A DNA stretch of 38,213 nucleotides from a virus. This document shows positions 15,683 to 27,200 of this stretch, in pieces. Where the stretch lies: positions 1-38,213 of IMG/VR virus record IMGVR_UViG_3300032294_001825. One strand, given 5' to 3'. The notes below the pieces were generated by a model. That model had not been told where the DNA came from. It did no database searches and worked only from the letters and a program-made list of their open reading frames with translations. A program made the position numbers and the translations under genes. Each line of letters begins with the position of its first letter. Position 1 is the stretch's first letter.

Positions 15683-16621
15683 TTAGAAACTCAAATCTAA
15701 CTTATACTCTACGTCTACTTGTCTTCCGTTTAATTTTGTAAGCGGTGAACCAAGTACCGACCTGCTTATCAATCCAAAAATAGGGTCGAATGTATCTTCA
15801 TCATTGATTCTTAATCCATCTAGCCCAACGCTTGTTGAGTTTCCTGAAGTTGGGGTAACAACAATTCCTATTTTATTTATTTGAGATTTATTTGGTGATC
15901 CAGTAGGACCAGAGAAAAAAGTGCTAAGTAAAATGTTACTAGTTACCCTATAACCAGTTCCAGAAGCTGGAGTAATTACTGTTGAATAATAGTCTGTATC
16001 TGAACTATACATCTTTAATGTAATGCTTTGTAAGTCCGCCTCGGTTTTATTGTATGCTAATCTTATAGAATCTGCGTCACTATATCCAGATATATCTAAA
16101 GATATGCTGGAGGTATATTCGTTTGCAGAAGTTGAATCAGAAGACATGGTTAAAACATTATCTCCAATTTTTGCCCCAGTAGCCTCTGACAAAGGGTTGA
16201 ATCCGTCTCCGTCTGTCCAGTCTAAAAAGTTGCTAAAGTCAGTTATAAACTTACTATCAAAATTATTTATTGATCTTCTAGTAGAAGGATATAGTCCTAC
16301 CTCTGAAATAACACCAGATACTTCCTGCGGAATTGTTGCCTTGTAAACTACAGAATATGTTGTTGATCCGTTTACCGTTTGAATATCTGTGCTATTTAAT
16401 AAAACTGGAACACGATAAAACTCAAACCCTAGTCGTGTATCATTAACTGTTGCTGTAGTTGAATCTATGCCAAAGGCTAGGTCTTTTGACGCATCTTCAA
16501 TATTGCCAGCAATAAAATTGGTTAAAAATCTTTTGCCAAATTTTGTGATGAGGTTTTGTGAACGATAGATTTCTTTACCGTCTTCATAAAATATGTATGT
16601 ACCTTTTATCATATTATGCAT
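15683..16621 (-). CDS. Minor tail or baseplate protein
   Basis: A 312-residue beta-rich protein. The N-terminal part (GTYIFYEDGKEIYRSQNLIT, then KFGKRFLTNFIAGN) looks like a conserved tail-adaptor segment. A middle region (about 125-260) resembles a carbohydrate-binding jelly-roll, with many Ser/Thr and Asp residues. Three nearby ATGs are possible: 16642, 16621 and 16612. I list 16621, which overlaps the upstream stop by 8 nt, without strong ribosome-site support; the open frame itself goes up to 16678. Position in the tail module supports a baseplate role. Confidence 0.72.
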   Translation of the reverse strand: MHNMIKGTYIFYEDGKEIYRSQNLITKFGKRFLTNFIAGNIEDASKDLAFGIDSTTATVNDTRLGFEFYRVPVLLNSTDIQTVNGSTTYSVVYKATIPQEVSGVISEVGLYPSTRRSINNFDSKFITDFSNFLDWTDGDGFNPLSEATGAKIGDNVLTMSSDSTSANEYTSSISLDISGYSDADSIRLAYNKTEADLQSITLKMYSSDTDYYSTVITPASGTGYRVTSNILLSTFFSGPTGSPNKSQINKIGIVVTPTSGNSTSVGLDGLRINDEDTFDPIFGLISRSVLGSPLTKLNGRQVDVEYKLDLSF

Positions 16622-17033
16622 TAGGATTGTAAATCCTTGCATCCACCCCCTGTACATTTGTTTTATTAGCGCTTGCATTTCTAATTTTAATAATAGCTTT
16701 GTATTTTATAAGGTTACTTACAGAATCATAGTATTGCTCGTAAGTAATGCTTTCTATATCTGTAAGATCAACTGTATCTTCTTTTACTGGCACTACAGGT
16801 ATGATTTTATTTGATGAGGCCAAAGTAGAGTCTAGGGTTGTTCCAGCTCTTTCTACTCCAGAAATTCCAGTTAGATAATTATCAAACCCGCTAGAAAGAG
16901 ATCCACCCTTTACCTTAAGATATTTGTTTGGGGAAATAAATAAAGCATCTGGGTTATTTTCATCCAACACAGGCAAGTTACCCTGAACAACATTTGCCTT
17001 GGGTAATCTACTTGGATTTTCTTTTTTAGTCAT
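16614..17033 (-). CDS. Hypothetical tail-module protein
   Basis: A 139-residue protein with a polar N-terminus (KKENPSRLPKANVVQGNLPV) and a C-terminal half that looks like a small beta domain (IESITYEQYYDSVSNLIKYK, then AIIKIRNASAN). It has no Shine-Dalgarno. A TATAAT preceded by TGG lies 6 nt before the ATG, so it may be made from a leaderless mRNA as well as by readthrough. No family recognised; a structural role is likely from context. Confidence 0.65.
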   Translation of the reverse strand: MTKKENPSRLPKANVVQGNLPVLDENNPDALFISPNKYLKVKGGSLSSGFDNYLTGISGVERAGTTLDSTLASSNKIIPVVPVKEDTVDLTDIESITYEQYYDSVSNLIKYKAIIKIRNASANKTNVQGVDARIYNPNA

Positions 17034-17048
17034 TTTTTTATTATACCA
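17034..17048 (-). promoter_or_regulatory. Extended -10 (TGG-TATAAT) 6 nt before an ATG
   Basis: TATAAT occupies 17040-17045, with TGG just upstream on the minus strand, and is followed by six A residues and the ATG at 17033. No good -35 is visible. A weak 5-bp hairpin (AGAAC/GTTCT) lies upstream at the end of the preceding gene. Confidence 0.4.
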
Positions 17049-17057
17049 TTTTAAGAA

Positions 17058-18761
17058 CTATAAGGTTCTACAAGTGATACGTGTCTCCAGTCCTTGATTA
17101 TATGTATGAGATATGGAAGTTATGATAAGTTTTTCCGTCCCGCTAAATCCTTGATATGGATACTTTACTGACACTATGTCTCCAACGGAAAGAAGTGGGT
17201 TTCCAAATACACTCATTTGAACTACCGCCCCACGGTTAATAACTTTATCTTTAATCCAGTTAGCTAAACTCTTAACGTCGTTTTCATTTTGAATCCACGA
17301 AGATTTAAAAATTATTGGTTCCTTAAAATTATAAGAATCTGATTCATCTGTTGAGTATTCTAGTTCACCAGATTTTCCAATATCATTTCCAAATGCGTAG
17401 AATGAAGCTGCGGCCCCATCTGATAACGGAATAGTAGTAGAGGTATTATTTAAAACATAGGCTTCTCCGCCAAAGCTAGATAGCGTCTGTCCTATAATCT
17501 TTGCATACTTATTTGATCCAGTAGACCATTTAATTGGAAATGCTGGGCGGGAGTCAAACTTGGTTTTAACACGAACAATTTCTCTTACAACAGATCCAAA
17601 CTCTTCAATAATATTTTTTGACTTATAGTTCTCGTCATCAGCATTATTAGCATTATATAAAAGATTTCCATATGCTGTTGACAAAGTATCGTTTGAGAAT
17701 TGTCCCTGATAAAAGTTTGGATTATACTCAACTGATTCGTATTGCTCTTTTGTTATAGAGGTTCCGTAAACATAGTCAAAGAATGATTTACCTTTAAATA
17801 CAGCCAAGGATACATTTTTTGTGGGCTTTAATATAGAGTTTATTTTACTACTTGTAATATTAGTTTTATCTACAGCAGTTATTTTAAATCCATTAACGAA
17901 GACATTAATAGTTACTTGATCTAATAAAACTTTTACCTTTACATCTATTACATATGCTCTTCCACCATAAATACCGTCAAAGGTAGTTTCGGTAGATTTT
18001 TGTGAGCTATTTAATTCTTTAATGCCATCGTATTCTGATGTTTTAACTATTCTAATAGATTTTTTATTTTTTGAAGCAGATAAAGATGTGCTTTCTATTA
18101 GGACCATGTATCCAGCTTTTCCAGAATTATTAACAAAGAATCCTAGGCCCGCAGACTGATTTGGTCTATCAGAGTTGTTCTCTAAAAATAAACTAGTGCC
18201 AAACGTATAATAGCTTTCGCTATATTTTTGATCTAAAAATTTACCGCTTTCTGGCAGGTATATTGAAGAGCCAGCAGTAATATTAGGGATATTAATACCA
18301 GCAAACTCTTTATATGCCAAAACAAATTCTTTTGGGTTTTTGCCTAAATATGAAAGCTCTAGATAAGATTTTGCGGATTTAATTTCTTTAGGATTAACAT
18401 TAAAATTTGTTGTACTAAGACCGTTTGATGCATAAGCTTTGCTTAGTGTATATTGAGGAAATATTTGCTTGTTGCCCAATGAGCTGCCAGAGCTTGCTTG
18501 AGCTGTAATTATATATGTTGAACCTTCTTTTAGTCCAGTTAAAATTTGTGAAGCCCCAGGATTTTTAACCACTGTGACCAAAGAGCCTATATTGGATTTG
18601 GTAGTTGGATTTATTTCTTGCAGGGTATAGGTTACAGTAACAGCATTATCACGAATTACTGTTTCTATAGATGTTGCTGTAGGCTGTTCTTTAAAAAATA
18701 TTACAGGAGAATTAAGGTTTACGCTGTTTCCTCCACCTCCGTCCATTACTGGTAAACTCAT
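17058..18761 (-). CDS. Minor tail protein (tail-tip hub-like)
   Basis: A 567-residue tail protein. A start at ATG 18761 gives an ATGA overlap with the preceding gene; an in-frame GTG at 18788 is less likely. The middle (about 150-330) has a concanavalin/LamG-like beta pattern (GLGFFVNNSGKAGYMVLIE, VTINVFVNGFKI). The C-terminus (about 470-567: WIKDKVINRGAVVQMSVFG, then SVGDIVSVKYPYQG and ITSISHTYNQGLETRITC) resembles the C-terminal part of tail-tip hub proteins of the T4 gp27/gp44 type. With the next two genes it likely forms the distal end of the tail tube. Confidence 0.8.
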   Translation of the reverse strand: MSLPVMDGGGGNSVNLNSPVIFFKEQPTATSIETVIRDNAVTVTYTLQEINPTTKSNIGSLVTVVKNPGASQILTGLKEGSTYIITAQASSGSSLGNKQIFPQYTLSKAYASNGLSTTNFNVNPKEIKSAKSYLELSYLGKNPKEFVLAYKEFAGINIPNITAGSSIYLPESGKFLDQKYSESYYTFGTSLFLENNSDRPNQSAGLGFFVNNSGKAGYMVLIESTSLSASKNKKSIRIVKTSEYDGIKELNSSQKSTETTFDGIYGGRAYVIDVKVKVLLDQVTINVFVNGFKITAVDKTNITSSKINSILKPTKNVSLAVFKGKSFFDYVYGTSITKEQYESVEYNPNFYQGQFSNDTLSTAYGNLLYNANNADDENYKSKNIIEEFGSVVREIVRVKTKFDSRPAFPIKWSTGSNKYAKIIGQTLSSFGGEAYVLNNTSTTIPLSDGAAASFYAFGNDIGKSGELEYSTDESDSYNFKEPIIFKSSWIQNENDVKSLANWIKDKVINRGAVVQMSVFGNPLLSVGDIVSVKYPYQGFSGTEKLIITSISHTYNQGLETRITCRTL

Positions 18762-20809
18762 ACTTGTGTCACCAGCTTTCCTGTCCACCCATCAAGTTTA
18801 GCTACAGAAGCAGCATGTGCTGCAGCTTTAGTTCCTAGAGCACCTCTACCAACTAAATTATTGTATTGATCTTTTTTAACTCTGTATCTTCCGCTTGGTT
18901 TAAAATATGATGTTTCAGCAGGCTTTAATGGATCTTCATATCCAGGAAGAGCAAGCGACCTATACTTGCTTACATCTGACTCAGAAGATATCCACACATG
19001 TTCTTTGCTGCCTCCAGATAATGGAGTAAGATCATATCCTATGGCATCAAATTCAATTATCTCTGCATCTACTAATATATATCCTGCAAAATTATAAAAT
19101 GATTGCTGTATGCTATAGGTATCTGTTGCTGATATTTCAATAATAAATTCATCGCTATTTGCAGTAATTGCTTCTTTTAAAGCACCAGCACTTAAAAATG
19201 AAGTAGGGGATTCCCATAAAAATCCAGAAGTTCCTATATAATTTGAAGAAAGTGGTGTTTGCCATAATACCTTAACCATATTAGCAGATGCAATTTCTTT
19301 TTTATTAAAGTCAACTATATTTGGAAGAGCAGATCCCTCTTGAGAATAATAAAAATTCCATGATGCTGAACGTGAAGCATCATACAAATAGTCTCTGCTA
19401 TAAAATTGTAGCACGTTGTCATCATCAAATACTGCATTCATTTGTATATCTCTACATAATTCTTGTATTGCACCCCACACTGTATTACTATCTTCTGTCC
19501 ACCAATATTTAACTTGAGGAATTGATGTTTCACTTGCAGCAAGATTAAAGTTATAGTTTGTAAATCCAATAGAATCCAGTAAGTTTCTTAAAATTGCTGT
19601 CACTGGAAAGTCTTCACATAATAAATCTGGGCATAAGGTTTCCATTAAATACTTGGAACCATCAATAGCTAATAAGCTTGTTGCTCCTACTTCATCAATT
19701 GACCAGCTTTCAATAAAATATGTTCCTTGATAGTCTTTATCATACTGATTAGGCGATGTACCTAAAACTCCTGATGAATGAAATATTTTAAAGTATGGTC
19801 GAAGCTCAGCATTTTTAACCATGTATATTGCATTTGCAATAGTCGGGCTTGTTGTCCAAGCAGCATCTCTATTATAATTAATTATTTGAAGAGCAGATTG
19901 ATTATACTTAGCAAGTTGTAGGTCAAAAGAATTAGCGGTTACTGATCCAACTGGAAGTATGTCCTCTGAAGATGAGGATGCTTCTTTATTAATATCAAAT
20001 GTAACTATGTCTGATGATATATCTTTAACCCATCTCGCAGATACTTCAATTACTCCCACATATTTACCACCGTCTGGATTAGTTGCCTCTAATCTAATTG
20101 ATCTAATAGACTGAGGTTCACTAAATGAATATGGTTCTGAGATTGATGTTGTGCTCCAGTTTGTTCCATTCCAATAATGATTGATTACTCCAGTTGATGA
20201 AGGAGCGGCATACGTTGTTGTTATTGCAGATCCAGTGACTGGAGTTACAGTAATTCTATATTGAGTAGGCAGAGCATGAAATTTTTCAAAGCTCACAACA
20301 ATTTTGTTTGCTAGTGCTGCTTTATTTCCAGCTGGAATATTTCCATACTTTCCAGCTGCAGTCCAAGTAGTGCTAGTTTGTAGATATCTAACAGTTAAAT
20401 CAACATCCGCATCTTTTGCACTAAGCCAATACTTATAAGATGTTGTAATTCCTGGATAGTAAATTCTTGGCTTTGCGTTAGATTCATTAGCATTTTTCCC
20501 TTCACCAGTGTAAGATACAGTTCTAAAAGGAAGGTAGGTATTGTCTGGCTCAGACATAATAAAATATTTAGCTCCAGGATATAATGGCCTAAAGCCTTTA
20601 ATAATTGCATCTACTGGAAATAGTTTTTTAAATGGGTTAGCTCTATCTGTTGACCAATCAGTAATTCCGTTAATATATGAAGAGTCTGCTGTTGCTGAAG
20701 TAACCGTAATTCCGTCAATCATTAAATTCATATTATATTCAATAGTGCAACCAACTTCTGTTCTTATGGTTGTATTATTATAAAAAACATTTTCTAGAGC
20801 TGTAGGCAT
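18758..20809 (-). CDS. Minor tail protein (tail-tip hub-like), large
   Basis: A 683-residue protein expected at the tail tip. The first third has jelly-roll-like stretches (VIEVSARWVKDISSD). A central segment, FPVTAILRNLLDSIGFTNY then VWGAIQELCRDIQMNAVFD and LQFYSRDYLYDAS, matches the style of baseplate hub domains. The C-terminal end (YRVKKDQYNNLVGRGALGTKAAAHA) continues toward the next gene. TAATG overlap with the preceding distal tail gene, GGAGCAGG before its ATG. Hub function is inferred from gene order after the tape measure and from sequence style. Confidence 0.8.
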   Translation of the reverse strand: MPTALENVFYNNTTIRTEVGCTIEYNMNLMIDGITVTSATADSSYINGITDWSTDRANPFKKLFPVDAIIKGFRPLYPGAKYFIMSEPDNTYLPFRTVSYTGEGKNANESNAKPRIYYPGITTSYKYWLSAKDADVDLTVRYLQTSTTWTAAGKYGNIPAGNKAALANKIVVSFEKFHALPTQYRITVTPVTGSAITTTYAAPSSTGVINHYWNGTNWSTTSISEPYSFSEPQSIRSIRLEATNPDGGKYVGVIEVSARWVKDISSDIVTFDINKEASSSSEDILPVGSVTANSFDLQLAKYNQSALQIINYNRDAAWTTSPTIANAIYMVKNAELRPYFKIFHSSGVLGTSPNQYDKDYQGTYFIESWSIDEVGATSLLAIDGSKYLMETLCPDLLCEDFPVTAILRNLLDSIGFTNYNFNLAASETSIPQVKYWWTEDSNTVWGAIQELCRDIQMNAVFDDDNVLQFYSRDYLYDASRSASWNFYYSQEGSALPNIVDFNKKEIASANMVKVLWQTPLSSNYIGTSGFLWESPTSFLSAGALKEAITANSDEFIIEISATDTYSIQQSFYNFAGYILVDAEIIEFDAIGYDLTPLSGGSKEHVWISSESDVSKYRSLALPGYEDPLKPAETSYFKPSGRYRVKKDQYNNLVGRGALGTKAAAHAASVAKLDGWTGKLVTQV

Positions 20810-21243
20810 TATACCTGCTCCATTGATAAACTTACGCTCCAGTGTGGTTCAATGCCACGCTTAAGGACAACAAAAGATGCGCTAGTTATAGATACTGTAT
20901 ACTCCTCAAATCCTGAAGAAGACTGATCTGTTCCATTTGCGGCAAGGTTCACCTTTATATCAAAAGTTCCTTGACCACCTGAGCTATAATAAAAGTCTCT
21001 TAAATCTTTTGCCCCCCATCCTCCATCAACTGTTAAGGCTGATGTGTGTGGAAGCATTTCCCAAGAAAGAGTTATATTTCTTTTGTCTGCAATAAAAAAT
21101 TTACGCAATGTTCCATTGGACATGCGTTGCGTTCTTTCAATTCTTTGTGGGCTAATTGTAAATTCAGAGCGGTTATGTTCAGAAGTCTTATAATAGACTC
21201 CTCCTGATTTAATCCATAAAATGGATCCTCTAGGCATATTCAT
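20809..21243 (-). CDS. Distal tail-like protein
   Basis: A 144-residue beta-rich protein directly after the tape measure gene, where siphoviruses encode the distal tail (Dit) protein. It contains SPQRIERTQRMSNGTLRKFF and ITLSWEMLPHTSAL and ends in a strand pair (EPHWSVSLSMEQV), consistent with a tube-like fold. It is shorter than typical Dit proteins and lacks the galectin-like second domain. Start and stop overlap its neighbours by one base each. Confidence 0.72.
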   Translation of the reverse strand: MNMPRGSILWIKSGGVYYKTSEHNRSEFTISPQRIERTQRMSNGTLRKFFIADKRNITLSWEMLPHTSALTVDGGWGAKDLRDFYYSSGGQGTFDIKVNLAANGTDQSSSGFEEYTVSITSASFVVLKRGIEPHWSVSLSMEQV

Positions 21244-24200
21244 TAAATTAACCTCGCTCCTGGACTACCATTTGTAACCTTGTTATTATACTTCATATCC
21301 TTAATAGTTGCAATAGTTTTTCTTGTAATTGCTTCTGACAACTGTTCAACATTTAAATCAGTTCCAGTAATATAATTATTTACTGTATAAGAATCTTGTC
21401 CACCAGACATTTTTTGCTGATTATTAACACTATAAGCCATGTTAGGAAGTTTAAATTTAGCATCCAAGTTCTTGCTTTGGAAGTTATTTAATATCATCAT
21501 GTCAGTAGTAGGGATACCGTATTCTTTACCTTGTTCTCCAAATGAATGGAGCATGCCTTTTTTAGCAATTCCGCCACCCCAACGTACAATTGGGCCTCTA
21601 AACTTGTCTTCGAGCTCTCTCTTTTTTTGTGCAGAGCTTTGTTCAGATTTTGGTCTTTCAGTAGGGAAAGGTGGTTTTTTAGCATTAGTGCCAGCCAATA
21701 GATCTGACATAAACTTTGATTGTGAGTCAAAGTATTCTTTTGATGTAAGTGCAACCTTAAATGATTCTGCTAACTGTTTTCCTATTTCTGCTGGACTTAA
21801 CTGTAATTGCTGTCCAGTTAATATAGATGTTTTAGTTGTTTTTACTCCAGCTGGTAGCGTAAGTGCTGGATTTTCTTTTTGAATATCTTTAAATAACTGA
21901 TAAAGTGCAGCATAATCTGATGCAGGAATTTTTTGTCCTGCAGCCTTACCTTTTTCAACTGCTTCTAGTAAGCCTTTAAATGAATTTACTGCAGAAGCTA
22001 AAGAATTAACTTTAGGAGTAAGCTTATCTAGAGCATCTCCAGCCAAAGATGTGCTGTCTGATAGCTTTTGATTTTTTTCATTTAAGGCATCAATTTGTTT
22101 TTGAAGCGGTTCAATTCTTAATTCTGCATTTTTTTCTATAGAAGATACAGCAAGCTCTGTCTGTCTTTCTCCGCTCATTGATTTTATATCAAGTTGCGCT
22201 TGTGCGGCACGAGACATGTCTCCTGCTGCTAATGCATCTTGATACTCTATCTGCTTTTTTTGAATAGATAAAGTAAAGTTTTCAGTTCTCTGCCTTTCTT
22301 GAAGAGCTTTCTTTCGTGTATCCGCTTCTTCCTGAATTAACTTTATCTGCTTTTGCAAGGATTCTATTTGTTTTCTAGAATCAATTTGTTGTTTTGCAGA
22401 AATTCCTGCAGAACTTCTTTCTAATTTTTTCTGACGTTCTTGTAAATTATCAAGTAAATCATATGTGCTCTTTAGTTGACCACTCTTTAAATTAGACGTA
22501 ATAGATTTTTCAATAACAGCATTCATCTTATAAAGTGCATCTACTCCAGCATCAGATAAAACAGATAAATCAACAGTTGTGCCTTGAATTAGTAACTGAT
22601 ACTTTTGCCAAACAGATCTAATGGAGTCAGTTGAGTTTAGTACTCTACCTAATTCTGGCATCTGCTTTTGAACTTCAGTTAATGTGCTATTGCTTAGTCT
22701 TGCCTGATCACCAGCCAAGGAGTTTATCTTTTCAAACTGTTGTGCAGTAGCTTCCTGATAAGTAAGATTATCTTTGGACTTACGCATGATCTCATCAATA
22801 CCAGCATTTATTCCATTGATAGCTGACTGCAATGCTGCATAAGATGCTTGTGAATTTCCTGTTGCTTCCGCTTGAGTAAATGATCTAACGCTAAATGCTG
22901 CTGCTGTTTCTAGACTTTGAATTGATCCAAAGTCTTTGCTTCCTATTGCTGATCCAGCTAAGCCAACTTTATTTGAGGCTGCTATTAAGGCAAAAGTTTT
23001 CTTGGTAGCTTCGTCTGCTGCATCTCCTGCCTGCATAAACATTGTTTTTAATCTAATTGCTAAATCGCCAACATCTCTGGACTTTGTTTGGTTTACAAGC
23101 TTTACTAATTCTGGCATTGTTGATTTAACTTCTTCTTTAAGCTTTCTGTACTCTTCAATTGTAAGCTTTAACGGTGTGCCAGCGCTTGTAATACTTGCAT
23201 AAACTAACCTATTCTTTTCAGCTAAGGCTTCATTATTTTTTATAGCTTCTTTTAGTGTTAAATTTAAATCTTTATAATTTAATCCAGCCTTTGCTGCTGC
23301 TTCTGAAGTAAGAGCAAATCCTAGGGCTTGGGTTTTTAGTTGATCATTATAATTTTTATAAGCTTTATATGCTAATGTTAATGCTCCTACAGTTGCGCCA
23401 ATTGCTACATTTGTTTTAGTAAATATTTGAGCAGCAGTTAAGAATTCTCTGCTCTTAAGCATTTGTAATAACTGTGGAAGGAATCCTCCAGCAATTGAAC
23501 CAACCATTCCGCCAATTGGTCCAGCAATTGATTGACCAATCATTCCTCCGCCGATTGAACCACCTACTGCACCGACTGTTGACACTAATCCTGATGCAGG
23601 CTTAACCACTCCGCCATCTTCAAACCTTTGCATTTTGTTGTTTGGAATTATTCCGCCACTATTTCTTGGCACAAAAAGCTCTGGGCCTTTTTCTCCAACT
23701 ATATAAGGCTGTCCAGCATTAACTGGTCCACCCATTGCTCTTGCTTCCGCAATGGTTTCAATTTGAAGTGCACCATTTTTATAACCAACAATCTTAAACT
23801 TCCCACCAAAAATTGCTTCCTGCTCAGGTCTTTCTAGTCCTCCGCCAAACTTTCCTGTTGGATAGTCTTGTCCGTATGGTGCCCTAAATACTCTTTTAGG
23901 GAATAAATCTCCAGCTGGAACAATGTTTCTATTTCTAACTGCAGCCTCTAATAATATTGATCCTGGATCAGAGCCACGCTTTGCAAAGTAGTTCGCAATC
24001 ATCTTGTCTTTGCTCCAAGACGATCTACGCATTATAAATTCTTTACCTAATAGCTTGTTCCAATCTCCAGTTTCTTTTGCCTGAAGTATTGCTTTTTCTA
24101 TATGCTTAGGTAATGCATTTTGTGTTTGTCCAGCTAATATTCCTCTATAAAGTTTTCCGCTAAACTTTTGCTGTATAGCTTTCATGGCAGCTATTGGACC

Positions 24201-27200
24201 CAGTGGATGGTTTCCTAATGTTTCCATCTGAGACATTATGTCTAAGTCACCAGCCATGTATCTTGATGTAGAATACATTCCACGTCTTTGTTCATCTCCA
24301 GTTAAAAATGCAGGAGCCGTAGTCATTCTACTAAATTGGTCTCTGTATAGTATACTTTCTCTAGGATATTTTGTAGGATCGTATCCTGCAAAACTCTTAA
24401 GATTTTGAGACATTCCAATTTGAAGTGGGCCGTGTAATGGATCTTGATTGCCTAATCTATACTGGTGTCCTTGTGGATAAAATTGTTTTTTACCAGGCCA
24501 TCTAGAAGTAAGTCTTTCAATAACATTTTTTGGTAAGCCAGGTATTCTGCCGCCAACTCTATACCCTGGAATCATTCCTCCAGAATTTGCTGTAAAGTAG
24601 GAATTTAATTTTGCAATAAATGGGTTGGCTTCTTCTTTAGTATGATAAAACTTATTTGAGCCAGATGACTCTAGGTTTGCAAAATTTGCTGTCTTTCCGT
24701 TTAATGTTAATTTATTTAAGAAATTGCTTGAGCTTCTATATTTTGCATCTGCGAAGCCTCCTGGCTGTCTAGAATATTCTTGCCAAAATGCTAGCGCATC
24801 TGGGTTATTAGAAAATTCTTTTAATAATATTTCATTAGAGACACTCCACATTGGATTGTTATTGTCTGAAACTTTTTCCATGCCAAGTATTCTCTTTGCA
24901 TAAGCGCTAAAAGCTTTTTTAGAAATCTTTCTGTATTCTTGTTTAGAAATAATTCCAGATTGCGCTAATCCAGATAAAAATACATCTGTAGATGTTCTAG
25001 CTCCACCACCCCTTGCATTTATAGATGCTAAAAGAACTTGTGGGTCTACACCAATAGTCTCCATATCTTTATTAATTTTTGCTGTACTTGCTGAGAAATT
25101 ACGACTTTGTGCATGTCCGCCAAATACTCCTGCGTTTCCTTTTGGCTCATATTCTGATTTTGGAGCAGATCCATGCTTTCCAAATACAGATCTCCAATTT
25201 TTTTGTATTTCTGGAGTTGAAAGTAGCTTTCTTCCACGAGGAGTTAGTCTTGCTATTAATCCTCCTAGGTTCCTACCTTGTACTGGGACAATTTTTGCTT
25301 GTCCAGCATTAAGAGCTCTCATGCCATCTGGATCTTGTTGAGCTATATCTCTTCTAATTACAAATTCACCAGGAGTCAACATTGCTGGAACAACATCAGC
25401 GTTTACATTAGGTCCTGGAACTTGGTCTCCATTATTATAAAATACATCTCCGCCAGCGTTTAATCTTCTAGGCTTTGTTGTTTCAATACTGTATCCGCCG
25501 CCTGAAGTTCTTACTCCAAGGCCTCTTGCAATTTTATCTACAAGTGCTGAAGTTTTGCTCTTGTGGAACATTTCCTTCATGTTTGATTTTCCTGTTACTG
25601 GGTCTACAACTGGTTGTCCAGTAAGAGGAACTGCGCCTAAGTTAACAGTTCTTCCTTGAGATGCAGCAACAGATGCGGCAGTTTCTGCCATCATTGCTTC
25701 AATTCTTGCGTTTAATTGAATAACCTTGGCTCTAGCTTGATCTACTGTTATTTTGCTTGCTTCTAAATCAGCCACTATGAGTCTGGATTGTTCTGCAGCC
25801 AAAGTTGTAATGTTTGTCATTTTTGGTAGAAGAGCTTGATAAGAGGTAGATAATTCTGTTGTAACTGCTCCTGTAGCAGCAACTTCTTTCTTTAATAACG
25901 CTATTTCTTCTTGTGATTGCATTGCAAGAGCAGCTGTCATAGAATGCCATTTGGCCGCTTCATCTGCAACAATACCTGTAGAGACTTTTCCAATTTCTGT
26001 AATACCTGGAACTCTAGGAAGTTCTCCAGTCATATAAATTTGTGGGTTCTTGCCAATTCTTTGGTTTACTGGCGCTGGTCCTGGCACAACACCAAATATA
26101 TTTTGTGCCGACTTTTCTTCAGTTGTCATACCAGCAACTGGTCGTGTATGAGACATTTGTCTAGAATAAGGTTTGCCTATATATGGACTTGTTGGGTCAG
26201 CTACTCTTCCTGAACCTTCCATAACCACATTACCTGCAATTGTAGATATAAGTGGTTGTGCAGATACTGTTCCAGCCACCGCCTTTTGCTGTAAAATTGT
26301 ATACTCATTAGATAGGTTTGCTAATGCAGCAGATAATATTTTTGCTGCTTGAGCATCGCTGTAAAATGTTTGTTCAATTAAGCTACCAGCTTGCTCTGCA
26401 GCTAAAATTTGAGGAGTAAGTAATTTAAATCCTTCTCCTCCTCGGCCCAATGCTCTTAGGTGTCCAATGCCCTTAATTACATAGCCAATAAAGTTAGCAA
26501 ATACACCAGTAAGCATGATGAGTGGGCCTGCAAGTGCTGTTATGCCACCAAGTAATCCTAATAAGTTTTTAACTGGGTCTGGAAGCTTGGTAGCAAACTT
26601 AATTACTCCGTCAACTATCTTAATAAAGAATGTTCCAATTTCAAGGAACTGCTCTCCTAGTCCTGCTAAGCTAGCCTTTAAACTTTCAATTGCTCTCTTG
26701 TATTGTCCTGAAGCAGATTCAGTAATTTGTGCTAATTCTCGACCAGCAACATTTGCAAGATCTTGTGAGCTTGCTTTCATTAGATCCAGAACCTGAAGGG
26801 TCTGGCTTCCCTGCTTTCCTAGGTTTTCAAACAAAGCATTCATTCTAGCAAACTGGAACTTGCCGAATAGCTGTTCAATTGCTTGTGACTTCTTTAATGG
26901 ATCTAAAGCATCTAATGCTGATTGAATTGATAAAATAGTTTGTGTTAAGTTTCCAGCATTTTTATTTACAATTCCTTCAAGATCTATTCCAAATCCAAGG
27001 AACTGTTCTTTTGCTACCTTAGTAGGATTAATAATAGATGCAAGTGCTGACTTTAATGCGTTAGCGCCTTCTGATGCATTAACTCCGCCTTCACGCATTG
27101 CTGTAAGATATAGTGCTAGATCTTGAACGTCTCCGCCTAATGCTTTAACTACTGGACCTGCTTTTGGAATTGCTTCAACTAAATCTGCAAGGCTTGTTGA

